DNA of 64,000 bases, from assembly GCF_000213175.1 (NCBI RefSeq), contig NW_009799179.1, positions 6,493,519 through 6,557,518 of the forward strand, in the 5' to 3' direction. Position numbers and translations under genes: made by a program. The notes beneath the pieces were generated by a model, which was given only the letters and a program-made list of their open reading frames with translations, was not told the origin of the DNA and ran no database searches. This document shows, piece by piece, positions 1-11,907 of the stretch (position 1 is its first letter; each line of letters starts with the position of its first letter). The DNA is from Neurospora tetrasperma FGSC 2508 (Eukaryota; Ascomycota; Sordariomycetes; Sordariales; Sordariaceae).

Positions 1-1980
1 GCCTGAAATCGACATACCGCACGTCTCTGGGACGACTGCAGGCGAAGCAATGTCGAGTGTCGTGCTTGCAATCATAGACCTCGGGAAGAAGGCCATTCAA
101 GGGACATGTGTTGGAACCGGTCTCGTTGTTGCCGTTGATGGCAACATCTGGGGTAATTGCATGCCCGCCATATGCAGTCTCCCTGCTCGTTGATACAGAA
201 TTCTTGGCTTGGGAGTCGGTTTGTTTGTTACCCTGGTTGTTGGCCTGGTCGTCGATGTGCTGACCAAACTGCTCGTCAACGTGTTCATCGACCTGCCCGT
301 TACCCTGCTCACCCGGTCCCTGATTGACTTGCACACCGTGCTGCTTGTCGCCATGCTCATCAACCTTCTCGTTTGACTGCGCGTGCGAACACTCCTCGTT
401 TATCGAATTCCTGTACATGGATGCAACCTTGGTAGACTCTGGACGAGGGGTCATGATGGGGTCCACGCAATTTGAAGTGCTTTTCCGAGAGTTCAGTGTT
501 GGCTTCATAGAAGCAGCGGCTGGAGTAGTGATGAAGGATTCGCAGCCATGTTGTCGAGTTTTTGAGGTCCTAGAAGTTGCACCAGGTGGACTCCTTAAAT
601 CTGTACGGGAAGCTGCTATAGAGGCTGTATGTGATGGAATATTGGACACTGTGATAGAAGGAGTCCTAGAAGCTGCACAAGACGGTGCCCTAGAAATTGC
701 ATGGGAAGGCGTTTTCAACGCCGTGGGTAAGACTGCAGTAGAATCGCAATCTGAAGAGACAGTGGCAGCCGTGGATGAAGCATTTGTGCGAAATGCGGAA
801 GGTAATGCCATGGAAACCGATACCCCAGACGCTGTCGCCGTCCTAGATCTGGGCACAGATGCCGAAGGAAGTGCACGAGTTTTCATGGAGATTGATGAAG
901 CAGGCAGTGAAAGAGCCGTAAGCAATTCAGGTGCTGCGGGCTGAGATGACAGTGGAGGTGCATCGAAATCCGGGTTTGGAGTTGGAGACGGGGAGTGAGG
1001 TGACTTCGGATTATTCAAGCCCTTGTCTTGCTTTTGAGCCAGCATCTTCTGGTAGTGAGCCTCGAACTTGTCGTACTCAGGTGTTGATAGCTTATCAACC
1101 AATCCACGGAGATGAGCATTCGACTTAACGAAGCGAACTTGACGGCCTGGCGCCCGTTTGGTGAACTGGCGTTGGTAAGAACGACCATTGTATACTTTTT
1201 TTGTCTGGCATTGATAGCCATCCGAAACATTAGCATAATCTCTCCGGGGCTCATTCTTCGTGATGGCCGATTTCGGTGCAAAAACTGACGCAGACTCGCG
1301 ATTGAACCGATCGTCGTCTTTTGGTTCACCATAAGACTTCTTCTGGCGTATGATCGATCTTTCCGAGCCGGAAGATTCAAGATTGGTATCTTCACGCATG
1401 GTCTTGCGTCTGTTACTCCCACCAATGCGTGGTGACTTTGATTTGGCGGCAGCCCTGGAAGAGGAAGTCATAGATCTGGTGCCTCGCTGAGTAGGAAGTT
1501 GGACAGTGGTCGGAGTACGAGGAATGGACTGGGTTCTGGTGGAAGGTTCAGAGAAGCCATTGCAACTGGCTTGGAAGAGGGCGTAGCGGCTATCGGACTC
1601 GAGATCCGCTCTGCTTGTGTGACCATGCCGATTTGAAGAGGGATAATCCCAAGATTGGTCGTCCTCGTAATCCTAGTACTCAGACTCGTCATCTTGGAAA
1701 GTATCTTCGGGGTCCCGGGGCTCCAGGCTCTCTGGCCAAGCACCTGGATGATCTGGCTTTGATCGCGTTCCCGCTCGCTGATGACCACGTTTGATCCCTG
1801 AGGTCTCTGAGGTGCTTTGCGAGTGACGACCGGTTGGAGACTGCTCCGCAAGGCTGCGCAACTAGCCACAAGATTGTCAGGCCCCAATCGATCTTGCACT
1901 GTGAAATTTCGGAGTAATCTGGCCACGCCCTTAACACTAAGCAGCGTGTCCACAACGGATGCACGCTTCTTACGAGGCAT
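1..1980 (-). CDS. Disordered protein of unknown function, 3' end beyond the window
   Basis: I do not recognise this gene. The ATG at 1980 opens a basic N-terminus (MPRKKRASVVDTLL) of 79 codons. Splicing a 71 bp intron at 1743-1673 (weak donor GTGCTT, acceptor TAG) in phase 0 joins it to a frame open from 1672 to base 1 (557 codons). The rest is low in complexity: Ser/Thr/Pro-rich, with a degenerate repeat of the type SRAPS/SRTPS around bases 560-720, a Gln/Glu/His/Asp-rich stretch around 220-330, and several Cys and His residues at the left edge. A more ordered basic patch lies near 1060-1180 (RQVRF, then TPEYDKFEAHYQKM). The odd point is the TAG at 1675-1673. If the intron is wrong, it is an in-frame stop between two acidic runs (DDESEY and DYEDD) that otherwise look continuous. 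Existence of a gene is likely; the intron is uncertain. Confidence 0.6.
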
Positions 1981-3316
1981 GATGGTGCCGCGAAGAAAGA
2001 TTTCTGTGTCTGAGAGCTATTTATTTGCTGGTAATACCGAATTGGGGCGGTCAGCTTGCAATTTTTGCCAAGGGAGAGGGTTTTGAGTAACAAAGGATCA
2101 AAACGTCAAGTGAAGGGTAGAGGCAGGGCCTCCTGGCGGCGACTTCTAGCTATTTGACCGGCCGATGCTTTTCGAAGAAGAACGACAAAGGAGTATCGTG
2201 GGGTGCTCGAGGTTGTTTAAGGAGTCGTGAATGACCCGCGACACACAAACTGAGTGTCGATGCGGTCGTGTTTCGCGAGAGGGACAACTGAAGGTAAAAG
2301 TGCGGATGGCTTACCTTGTCGCGTATCAAGCGCGCCACACGTCTGACCGCGGGCAGTGATCTCTGGATATAACGCCGTACGCGTTACCAAATTGGCGTCG
2401 AGGCGATCCAAAGATTGTTGTTCTGTCGCGGAGTTGGTTCTGCAAAAAGGTATACGCAAAGAAGAGTGTAAATGAAAGGAAGTAGTTGCAAAACGAAGAG
2501 AAACAACCATAAAATCCTGTCCTTGAGGAACTGACACTTTAGTGAAAGAAAACGACCCGACAACTATTTGTTAGCAGAGTGGTAGAAGTGAATAGGAAAG
2601 AGAGGACGACGACGGAAGGTGCCCAGGATGTCGGAAACCGTGGGGATAGGTACCTCTACTCCACCGCGTATCGGGTGTAATGGTAACGGTATAAAATCGT
2701 TTGGGCTGAGAATACAAAACGGTCTCGGGCAGCTGCAAAATTGAGGTGTCGAAGAGTGCAGGGTTGCCAGAGACGGGCAACAGAGACGCGGGGGTGGAAG
2801 GATGGTTTTAAAGGCTGAAGAGCAAAGGGTTAAGTTACGAGTTTGGGACCTGGCGGGGGGTTAGACCGACGCGACTGAAATCTTTTGACTCCAAGTAGAA
2901 CGCGTTAAAGACTGGGACTCTCCGGAAGACGCAGGAGTGAGAACTGAATACTTTAAACCGCGAATAGAGGACCTGGTTCGGATGAAAACTTGCAGGATCC
3001 ATTGGCCGGTCGATACATGCGACAACAATACGTGAAACTGTCAGTACCACTCGTGGAAAGTGGAATTGACTTCAGTTGCGTCCAACATCGTTACCAACAC
3101 GGGAATTCCTGAGACGTATTGATCTTTCAACAAGTAGGGGATGAGATAACTGTTACTCACAATGCAGTCGAAAGGAACGATTCATATTCACTCCAACACA
3201 GACGCTAACTTACACAGTGCCAACCCGGCTTTTTCTGTTCACCCATCCGGTTTAAACCAGTAAATAACTTCAAATATCATCTATAGATCTGCATATGCCC
3301 CGTCCATGCGACTATC
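1981..3316. other. Intergenic spacer, left gene to stt3
   Basis: This 1.3 kb holds the upstream region of the left-hand gene and the 3' region of stt3. I see no credible open frame, tRNA or repeat. One GGTACCTCTA element sits near 2649 (see findings). Confidence 0.6.
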
Positions 3317-6003
3317 TCAGTCTACACGCAGAACCCGAGGTCCCTTCTTCTTTATCACCTTTTTCTTCTTCTGGCCGCGCTCAAATGCAGAAGCAGAAGC
3401 ATGGTCACGGCCTAGGTTATCGAGGTCCTTGACCTTGTAAATGCGGATAATCCAGTTTTCGCTCGTGAAGGCCTCCTCGATGGTGTTGAGAACCGGACCT
3501 TCGTCGGGAAGGCGGACGCCACGGACGCGATCTTGAGCCTGTCCAGGGGGAAAGAGGTTGTTGTAGTTATAATACGACATCTTGTACCTGTGAAACAGTT
3601 AGTAATAGAGGTGGCCGTGGAAGCAGGACTGCACTCACATCAAGCTGTTCTTCATGGTGTCGGTAGCCCCGGCATCGACACGATATTCACCGCGAGGTGT
3701 AAAGAACTCGCGCTCCTTGACCTCATCAGGCCAAATGCCCTCGGCAATACGAACCATCCAGAGGAACTTGTTGATATCGTCGCCGGAATATCCCAAAAGG
3801 CCACCGAAAACAATTAAGACATAATCCACCTCGTGTTGGCGCATGATGGGATAGCTGACTTCCTCGCGGGAGGCCATGGCCTTGCCGACAGTCGCGATGT
3901 GTGTGTTGTTCCACGTGTTGTTGTCGACAAGCGTGGGACGGTCGGCCATGCCACCAATCTGGTAGCCATAATCCCACCAAGACATGATCTTGGCATCATA
4001 CTTGGTGTTCTGGCGCAACCACTGATACGCCTCACGATAATCGTCAATAATGTGCTGGCTACCATCGGGCATCCTACTGGCCAAGACGACTGAAGGTGAC
4101 GAATAAGCGTTTGAGGTCACCCACGTGCAGTGAGCAACAAACAGCAATAGGTAGGCGGTCATGAGACCAACAATGGTGACCTTGGAGAAGGTCGCATAGA
4201 TGCCGATGTATGGCTTGTTCGACGCCCTAAGACCCGACTTCGATGCTTTCTTGGAGGTACCGTCGGTAGATTCATCAGGAAGAAGCTCCTCCGGGGTGGG
4301 TGACTTGGCCTTGAGATATGTGTGAAGGATGGTGGAGAGCGCAATGGCCGCCGCAACGCAAACAACAGGGGTGAGCGTCAACATGAGACGAACCATGACA
4401 CCGGCGAAGTAGCTGCCAAACAAGGCGTAAACAATGACGAAGACATGCTCATCAGCCAGCTTCTGGTAGCACAGATAGACGCCAGCGGGCAAGAGCCAGA
4501 CGAGCATGTTGAGATCGAAGAAGAAGGCGGGCCATGCTGTGGGCTGATGCTCAGAGACCGAGGCGATGATGGGGATGTGAATCTTGGCGTATCCTGTGTC
4601 CCACAGGGAGTAGAATCGACCACTCCAGGGAGCAATGAAACCAGCACTGGTAGCAACGACAAGGCCAATGAGGCCAATACCAAAGATACTTCCAGCAAAG
4701 ACCCACAAGAAGGTCTGGAATTGCCGGCTGGGAATCGCTGAACGAACGTAGTCGAGGAAAGCCAAAAGCTGAAGGAATCCAAAGATGCCTACCAAGTGTC
4801 AGTAAAACGACTCGAAAGAGGGGGGCTGGTCAAGTCAACGTACCCAAAGCAGGCATGTGCTCGCTAGTCTTGACAGGCAGAAAACCAACAAAGGGAATCT
4901 GCATACTGGCCAATGTTCCCAATGCATACCAAGTGGTGTACGCAACATAAAGCCTAGTGCTGTAACGACCCATGCAGATAAGAACAAATGCGTGGAGGGG
5001 GAGGAGACAGGTGATGAAGGCATAACCACCCCAGGAAGCAACCATATAACCGTAGAAGAGGGCGCAAAGAGCTCCCCAAAGCATGGATCCGAGCTTGAGA
5101 GCCTTGATCCACAGGTAAAAGGTGAAGACCAGCAGAAAAATGGCAATGGCTTCGTTGTCGTAACTGCCAGCGACCGAACGTGAAATATAGCCAGGGGCAA
5201 TACCCATGAAGATGGCGGCAAGGAGACCGGCGGACGAAGACGGGGTCATCTCGTTGGTGAGGAGGTAAGCGGCGTAGGCAGTAAGACCGGAAAAGGCCGG
5301 TGCAAGAAGAACGCAGACATTCCGGATGTCGACGGGAATCGAGAGAGCCCTCAGAGCGTGGTAAATGACACCGCTGGTGACCATGAGCCCGGGATAGAGA
5401 GTACCTCCAGTGACGCGGCCCAGGGGATGCCATGTCCGGTCATCGAACCAGTCCCAAAACTTGTAGAATCCATTTGCAACCAAGTATTTTGTCGCTCGGA
5501 AGTTGAACCAAGGATCGACTATACGGGAGTTAGTGATGCATTATCGTGAGGATTTCGGTGTTGTTGCGGTGCCTGGGGACGTAGTTCAAGTTGGCGTTGT
5601 GGATTGGGGAGGAAGCAAGCTTGTTAGCTCGGGAACTGACATTCATGGATGATAGATTCGAAACCTGGTTGCACGCAAGCGGTTAGCAGTCATAACTATC
5701 ATTAAAAGTAAAATGTATTCAAACGATTCAGCCTCTTGGACAATTGGGGCAAAGGATAGCTTTGCGGACGGTATGGAGGGGTTCAGCTTTGTGACATTGC
5801 TGCCCAGCTCGTCCGGAGCTCTACTCTGCCGCGCATGTTCCACGTCAAGGAAGCTGGGGACTGGGAGGCTTACGAATAACAGAAAACAGGCGGCTTGAGA
5901 TAGCGGCACCGGCGACAAGCAAGAGGATAATCACTCGCAGCAATGTGCGGGTGCTATCCCCTTTGCCCGCGCTGGCGAGACGTTCTAGGGAATCGGCCGA
6001 CAT
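3317..6003 (-). CDS. stt3: Oligosaccharyltransferase catalytic subunit STT3
   Basis: STT3 transfers the lipid-linked oligosaccharide to Asn-X-Ser/Thr in nascent proteins in the ER lumen. Five exons fit exactly: 6003-5874, 5664-5641, 5518-4844, 4788-3639 and 3587-3317, giving 749 residues, the usual fungal length. The sequence shows a short cytosolic N-terminus and first membrane segment (residues about 20-38), the DPWFN motif of the first lumenal loop (about 53-57), [11 protein letters not shown] in the next loop, SVSEHQ, and the signature [11 protein letters not shown] (WWDYG about 547-551) followed by [10 protein letters not shown]. The C-terminus is basic ([10 protein letters not shown]). 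The second exon is only 24 nt; its donor is the unusual GTCAGT. The start is the first ATG in frame and gives the expected N-terminus. Every splice junction restores the family sequence. Confidence 0.97.
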
Positions 6004-7144
6004 GATGGCCGTGATCTGGTAGTTTGTGCGTCCTCGCGATGGTGCAGGTTGTTGGAGAGCTTCGCTGTCACTGACGGACTGGTGGAGGTCCAGCCAGAGT
6101 CCAATCCCCAATGCGCCCGCCACAAGAGGACAGTTGGAGCTTCCACCACCTCATCACAGACACAGACCTGGTCCATGCTTGGCACGCATCACGCTAAAGA
6201 CTCGCTAGCGCCGTCCCATTGCCATTCTGCCGGGCGGTCAGAAATAAATAATAGTCAATTTGACTTGTCCCACGCTGTCAATGTCCGTAAATCGGTCAAA
6301 ATCATGCGTTAACAGACCATATAGGGTGGCAGGATTGGTGTCAATGCACTTTGATATAGTCGACATTCTATAGGATGGCTGTTGGTGCGCATTTGGCCAT
6401 GGTGGGAGCGGCATTGTGCGAATACACTGGAGACATAACGACAATTGACAGTGTCTATGAGTGTGGACTCAGGGGTGTGTCAACAAACAGGACTGGAATT
6501 GGCAGCGCAGAGCCTCAAAAGACGTGGACGTCGCTTAAATACGTGACCGCAGGAGGTACCTCTAGTGTGTACATACTACGCAGACGGCCAGAATACGTCA
6601 CAATCTACCAAGCAAAGCAGAGGCGAGACGATCATTACTCCAGGACCAGGAGAATAGAGGGACATCATGAAGAACAGTCAAAGAGCCAAGGACAAATACG
6701 TTCGCGACGCAGCCCTGGAAAGATTCCCATCCCGGACAACTGCGCTCTTTTCTAGGCAACTATGTGTACCTGGCTACACCAATCAGCCCCAAAGGAGCCG
6801 TTGTATCGCACAGAGGGACCCAAGCCATGAGCCCCCTTGCTGCAATCTTCGATCAGAACAGCATCCGGCCGGGGGGTCGTCAAGTATCCAACGTGGGTAT
6901 CATCATGAACAATCCGTCTGCGGTGGTGGCGATGGTGGTGGTTCAGCCCGTGGCATTCATTTCGGCAGCTATGGAGCTACCTAGCCGGATCAAGATTTTC
7001 GTTGACCTCGTTGATAGCACCCAAAAAACCCGTTCAAGCATGCTCCATTGATGATGCAGTGTGTCGAGTGCGAAATCCTTTTTCAAAACCGCGCTGCCTG
7101 TTTAAATACCCACAACCAACCCCTTAACCCCAGAAGAAGCACAT
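6004..7144. other. Intergenic spacer, stt3 promoter side and rpl35 3' side
   Basis: About 1.1 kb between the stt3 start codon and the 3' end of rpl35. Short frames on both strands have no coding character. A GAGGTACCTCTAG element lies at 6553-6565. Confidence 0.55.
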
Positions 7145-7963
7145 TTAAGCGGCCTGGAGACACGCATGTTAGCATGGTCTTGGTTCTTCCTATTTGGATC
7201 GGCATTCGACACCAGGTGAAATGGAGGGAACTTTGCGTCTCTCATCCATTGAGGCCGGCGCATTGTGTAATCGTACCTTGACGGCGAACTTGCGGAGGGG
7301 GAAGTGGGTGGTGCGCTTCTTGGTCTTCTCAAGAACGCGGGAAGCGTCCTCCTTGGAAAGACGGCGGCGGATAGCGCGGGTCTGCTTGGCGCGGAGATCG
7401 AGAGGGAGGTACTTCTTGTTCTTGTAGAAGAGACGAAGCTGAGCCCTCTGCTTGGCGTTGATGATGGTAAGGACACGAGCGATCGACTTGCGGAGGTCGT
7501 GGCTGTAAAAAGATGCGCCTGTCAGCCAACCCGTTCAATCCTCCCTGATATTCCCAAAGATTCGTCCAAGTTCCCATATCCCGTTTTCGAAGTGGCTCGT
7601 TGTAAATCGGCGGGTGCAAAATCGACGTACATCTTGTTGAGCTTGGTGCCGGAAGAGACGATCTTCTGGATGCGAAGCTGACCCAACTCAGTCTTCAGCT
7701 CACCGAGCTGCTTGGTGAGCTCGTCCTTGTTCTTGGACCAGAGAGCGCCGGCCTTGACCTTTCCAGAAGACTATAACAATTTGGAGTCAGCCAATGCACC
7801 GCATTTCCAAAAACTTCAGTCTGCCATCGGTTGGCGTCTGCGATGTCGTCGCAAATGAGATCATCGGCGAAGTGCAGCAATTGCCAAACAAGACATCGAT
7901 GAAATTGGCAGCATAACAGTGCCCCCCAAAGAGCCGTCGGACATGAAGAGCCGTACGTACCAT
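7145..7963 (-). CDS. rpl35: 60S ribosomal protein L35 (uL29)
   Basis: A component of the large ribosomal subunit near the exit tunnel. Four coding exons: 7963-7961 (only the ATG), 7770-7631, 7502-7277 and 7153-7145 (Ala-Ala-stop), giving 125 residues, the normal eukaryotic length. The product reads MSSGKVKAG, then the helical [18 protein letters not shown], then [19 protein letters not shown] and the basic tail ending RKFAVKAA. Introns are 190, 128 and 123 bp with donors GTACGT, GTACGT and GTACGA. The last intron has a clear GCTAAC branch site and CCAG acceptor. The gene is divergent from rpl6 across 353 bp. Confidence 0.97.
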
Positions 7964-8316
7964 CTTGAATGTGATTGACGTCGAGCTTGAAGGACGTTGG
8001 GTGAGTAGGGCTTGACCACGACAAGTATCAGAGGATCGCGGTCTTCAGGCACTCGCTATCCAACAAAATCTGAGAGGTGTGGATGCGCAAAATCGCAGGG
8101 AGGGCGGAAAACCCTACCGTTTCCGAGGTGGCCCGTGCGTTGCCGCCTGCCAAAGGTGAACGGTCCCGCAAAATCCAAATGCGGTTAGCTTGGGGTTTGG
8201 GTCTTCGTAACATGCACACAACCGGGGCCACTCCAACATTTCTAAAATCTCGAGCAGCAGTCAGGAAGTTGACGACGATTCTGCACTAACCTCACCACCC
8301 AGCCAAAGTCCACACA
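7964..8316. promoter_or_regulatory. Shared divergent promoter of rpl35 and rpl6
   Basis: Only 353 bp separate the two ribosomal-protein start codons, so both promoters and 5' leaders must lie here. It contains AAAACCCTACC at 8108-8118, which resembles the telomere-repeat-like (telo) boxes known from ribosomal-protein promoters in some eukaryotes. That role is inferred, not shown. Confidence 0.65.
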
Positions 8317-9249
8317 ATGTCGTCCGCGGCGGCTCCCCAGACGAAGACCTTTGGCAAGGCGACCCGGACGGTCCCTCACTCGTCCGAGAAGGCCCAGAAA
8401 TGGTACCCTGCTGAGGATGAGGCCCAGCCTCGCAAGGTACGTGCATGCACAAGTTTTCCAGGCGACCGGCGACGTTTTTGGCGAAGTATCGCGAGATGCA
8501 CTTGGTGGAATTGCGGCCGGTTTGGCGGTTATCGATTTGGCGCGGAAATGGGGACAACCAGGGCGCAAGTGGAGGGCGGCAGCACTTGCTGCGATTTTGG
8601 ACTTTGGACCGCAAAGCGCATCTCGTGGAGGCGACGACAAGAGGCGGACATTCCCAAACTCCGCGAACATGACTGATTCTAATTACGATATTCTCTACAG
8701 GTCCGCAAGACCATCCGCCCGTGGTCTCCCCGCAGCACCCTCGTCCCCGGTACCGTCCTGATCCTCCTCGCTGGCCGTTTCCGTGGCAAGCGCGTTGTCC
8801 TCCTCAAGGCTCTCGACCAGGGTGTTCTTCTCGTCACCGGCCCTTTCAAGATCAACGGTGTCCCCCTCCGTCGCGTCAACGCCCGCTACGTCATCGCCAC
8901 TTCCCAGAAGGTCGATCTCGCTGGCATCGACGAGGCCAAGATCAACGAGATTGCTCAGCCCAAGTACTTCACCGCCGAGAAGTCCAAGGAGAAGGCCGGT
9001 GAGGAGGCTTTCTTCAAGCAGGGCGAGAAGCCCCAGGTACGACTTAAGAATTCCGAGCTGGAACACGGGGCGCACAATGCTGACATAGTGATGCAGAAGA
9101 AGGAGGTTTCCAGCAGCCGCGTTGCCGACCAGAAGGCCATCGACAAGGCCCTCATCGCCAACATCAAGAAGGTCGAGTTCCTCGCCAGCTACCTCGCCTC
9201 TTCTTTCACCCTCCGCAAGGGTGACAAGCCCCACGAGATGAAGTGGTAG
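8317..9249 (+). CDS. rpl6: 60S ribosomal protein L6 (eL6)
   Basis: Large-subunit ribosomal protein. Three exons in clean phase 0: 8317-8436, 8701-9036 and 9097-9249, giving 202 residues. The N-terminus (MSSAAAPQTKTFGKATRTVP) leads to the eL6 core with TLVPGTVLILLAGRFRGKR, VTGPFKINGVPLRR and NARYVIATSQKVDL. The lysine-rich C-terminal part ends SFTLRKGDKPHEMKW. Introns are 264 and 60 bp; the first donor is GTACGT directly after the codons PRK. Conserved eL6 sequence resumes exactly at each acceptor. It is divergent from rpl35. Confidence 0.97.
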
Positions 9250-10472
9250 ATTGTGGGCATGGGTGCTAGGGGACTGCATGCGGGAGCGGTTCGCGGTATG
9301 GCTCGGTCAGTTGCATTTGGACGTTGACGGTTCTCGGGTCCATTACGGCGTCTGTTATGAGGGTTTACAGTCATCAGGATGGTAAAATACGGCTTTCGGT
9401 TTTGCAGAGGATACGGGTCACGAGCGAAACTCGAGGCATCGGGGACGCCCCATGGCAATGTACAGGGGGCTCGTGAAGGCACTCGACTCTCGCAGAGAGC
9501 CTGTTCCTCCTGGTATCGCACCAAACCATGCGATTAGGGATCCGTCCAAAGAGCGGAAGATCAATACCTACAGATGCTATTTACTGCGCCTACCGCATAC
9601 TCGACCATTGATATCCTTCGTGCGTTCTACGTGCGAATCTGCGTCTCTCATTGCGTCAGTGTATGTCTGCGAATTACACGTATTTAGTGAACATCTAGGA
9701 CGACTGTATGGTGAGTCTTTGCGATTTATCAGCACTTTACAAAGCTCGTGTAAACATGGCTTGGCCCTTCTGTCATATGTCTTTCAACAATAGCTGAGGT
9801 ATCTTCGCTCGCATCGATGTCTATATGTGTGCTGACCAATCGTGTCCGCTGCATCCAATAACTTTAGTATCATCAACCGTGATGGTTATGAACCCGCGCC
9901 AACGTTCACGGCCGCAGTTGATGTCTGTCACTGTTCAGACGGGAGAACGGTACGGTCCGCAGATATCTCGCGTGATAGTAGTTGTATGAACCTTGATGTC
10001 ATGCTTGGCCTAGACTCTTGAGATGTGCATCAGCTGCCAGTGCCGAGGCGCTGACACCTGGCATAAGGTGACATGGAATGTATCGTCGGGTCCCCTGAGT
10101 GGTGAAGCCCTATCTTCAGCTCTGTCGTTCTGCAGCAACTCAGCTGAAGAGTCGACCCAGGCCGCTAAGGTACAGTGGACATGTAACTGTGGCGCCTGCC
10201 GATACGTAACTGAACTTCTTCCACTAACAAAGCCACATCTCTGCCGTGCAATCATCAATCATCATCATCACGACCATTTACGTCTGATCTAGGATCCTCC
10301 ACCGGTTGACCTGTCCTGATCAACCTTACCACTACTAATACAGACAATATATGAATTCGAACCGCATAATATCTTCCTCCCGCCAAGAGTGCCGCCGTCA
10401 GGAAACTCAGACGAATCGCATCCGTTGAAATTCATCGATCTTGCCCCAATAGCTTAGGAGCAGCACTGCATC
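9250..10472. other. Intergenic spacer, rpl6 to gos1
   Basis: 1.2 kb with the rpl6 3' region and the gos1 promoter. Frames of up to about 110 codons occur, but without family features or credible starts. Nothing else recognised. Confidence 0.55.
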
Positions 10473-11290
10473 ATGGCGGCGACAACATCCTCAACCCAGG
10501 GCTGGGCCCAGTTACGACAACAAGCCCGATCGCTCGAAACACAAGTACGGCTGGACTGGTGATTGGCGTTGGGAAATGGGAAGGGTATGAGACTAACAGT
10601 TTCTCACAGACCGAAATGCTCCTCCATACATACGCCCAGTTCTCGAACCAGACCAATATCCCACCGAAGCCGACAGAAGAGGAAAGGCATACGGAAACGA
10701 GACTACGGGAGCTTTTGGACAAAGTAAGCCTTCAGGGGTCAGGTTAAACTGTTCACATAAATCCAAACACCACTAATACATTGCCTCTTCAGCGCGAGTC
10801 CGTAATCTCCCACCTCACCCGCCTCCTCACCTCGGACCCCTCCCCCTCAGCGCTCAAACAAAACAACCTCTCCCTTCTGCGCGACAAGCTCTCGGACCAC
10901 CGGCGGGATCTCTCCCGATTGCGGTCGACGCTCGAGTCGGCCCGCACGCGCGCCAACCTGCTAGGCAGCGTGCGCGACGACATCTCGGCATACCGCGCCG
11001 CCAACCCTGAGCAAGGCGAGGCCGACTACATGCTGGACGAGCGGGGCAGGCTGGACCGCAGCCACGATGTGGCCGACAGCGTGCTGAGCCAAGCGTACGC
11101 GGTGCAGGACTCATTCGCGTCCCAGCGAGAGCGGCTGGCGCACATCAACCGGCGAATTACTCTTGCGGCGAGCCAGGTGCCCGGAATCAACACCCTGATC
11201 ACGAGGATATCGGCGAGGAAGAGACGGGATGGGATTATCATGGGCTCATTCATTGCGTTTTGCTTCTTGATGTTCTGGTTCTTCTCCTGA
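10473..11290 (+). CDS. gos1: Golgi Qb-SNARE Gos1 (GOSR1/GOS28 family)
   Basis: A SNARE for transport within the Golgi and from endosomes to Golgi. Three exons, 10473-10544, 10610-10723 and 10793-11290, all phase 0, give 227 residues, close to the yeast protein. The N-terminus (MAATTSSTQGWAQLRQQARSLETQ) is typical. A long helical region with heptads follows (VISHLTRLL, LRDKLSDHRRDLSRLRSTLE). The SNARE-motif segment runs through DVADSVLSQAYAVQDSFASQ to ITLAASQVPGINTLITRISA. A basic patch ARKRRDG precedes the single C-terminal membrane anchor (about residues 208-226), which ends at the stop codon as in tail-anchored SNAREs. Confidence 0.93.
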
Positions 11291-11907
11291 GCGGCGGTGG
11301 CGAAAGACGTGGGAGAGCGCTTCACGAAAATGAGAGAGCGGAGAAATTCTGCTCGAGGACGGTTATGCGGCTCACTTCTCGTTGAGCGCAGGCTATGGAT
11401 CTTTGGAAGCGTGACAGGATCGCATCTTCCAAGAACCCTTATCGCAAGCGGCTGTACATGACACACTACTTCAGTGTCGGGCTTTCGTACTTTGACGGGA
11501 AGCATGGCGGGGATTACGGCGTTCAGGGGCGTTGCGAGGCAAGCAAGTGTGAAAGTGATTTTACAAAATGATAATATAATTTACAAACCCAAGAGAAAGT
11601 CCACGGCATTCTTGTCGGTTAGGCATGGCTCGTGAACGCATCTGCTCTAGACCAGAACAGACCAGAATTTCCCCGTTCGTCCGTGGCATTTGAAATGTGC
11701 CCATCTCAGCCCCCGATGAGCCGGCTTGCTTGCTCGTAAGCTCAATCAGCTTCCCTATAGCGGGAATTTGATGTTCAGAAGCCTTGAGCTTATCGAGTTC
11801 TTGTTTTTCTGTTCCAGCAAAAGCTCTGTGACACGTCAGCTGGGCAATGGAGACTTTGTCACCCATATCATCTCAATGCATGTTTACGCCTAGGCATTCC
11901 GGGTCGC
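11291..11907. other. Convergent 3' spacer between gos1 and atp10
   Basis: 617 bp shared by two convergent genes. I see no gene; it should hold both transcript ends. Confidence 0.55.

Noticed and set aside
7771-8700. snoRNA inside the introns of rpl35 or rpl6
   Set aside because: No convincing pair of C and D boxes with terminal stem was found in either intron.
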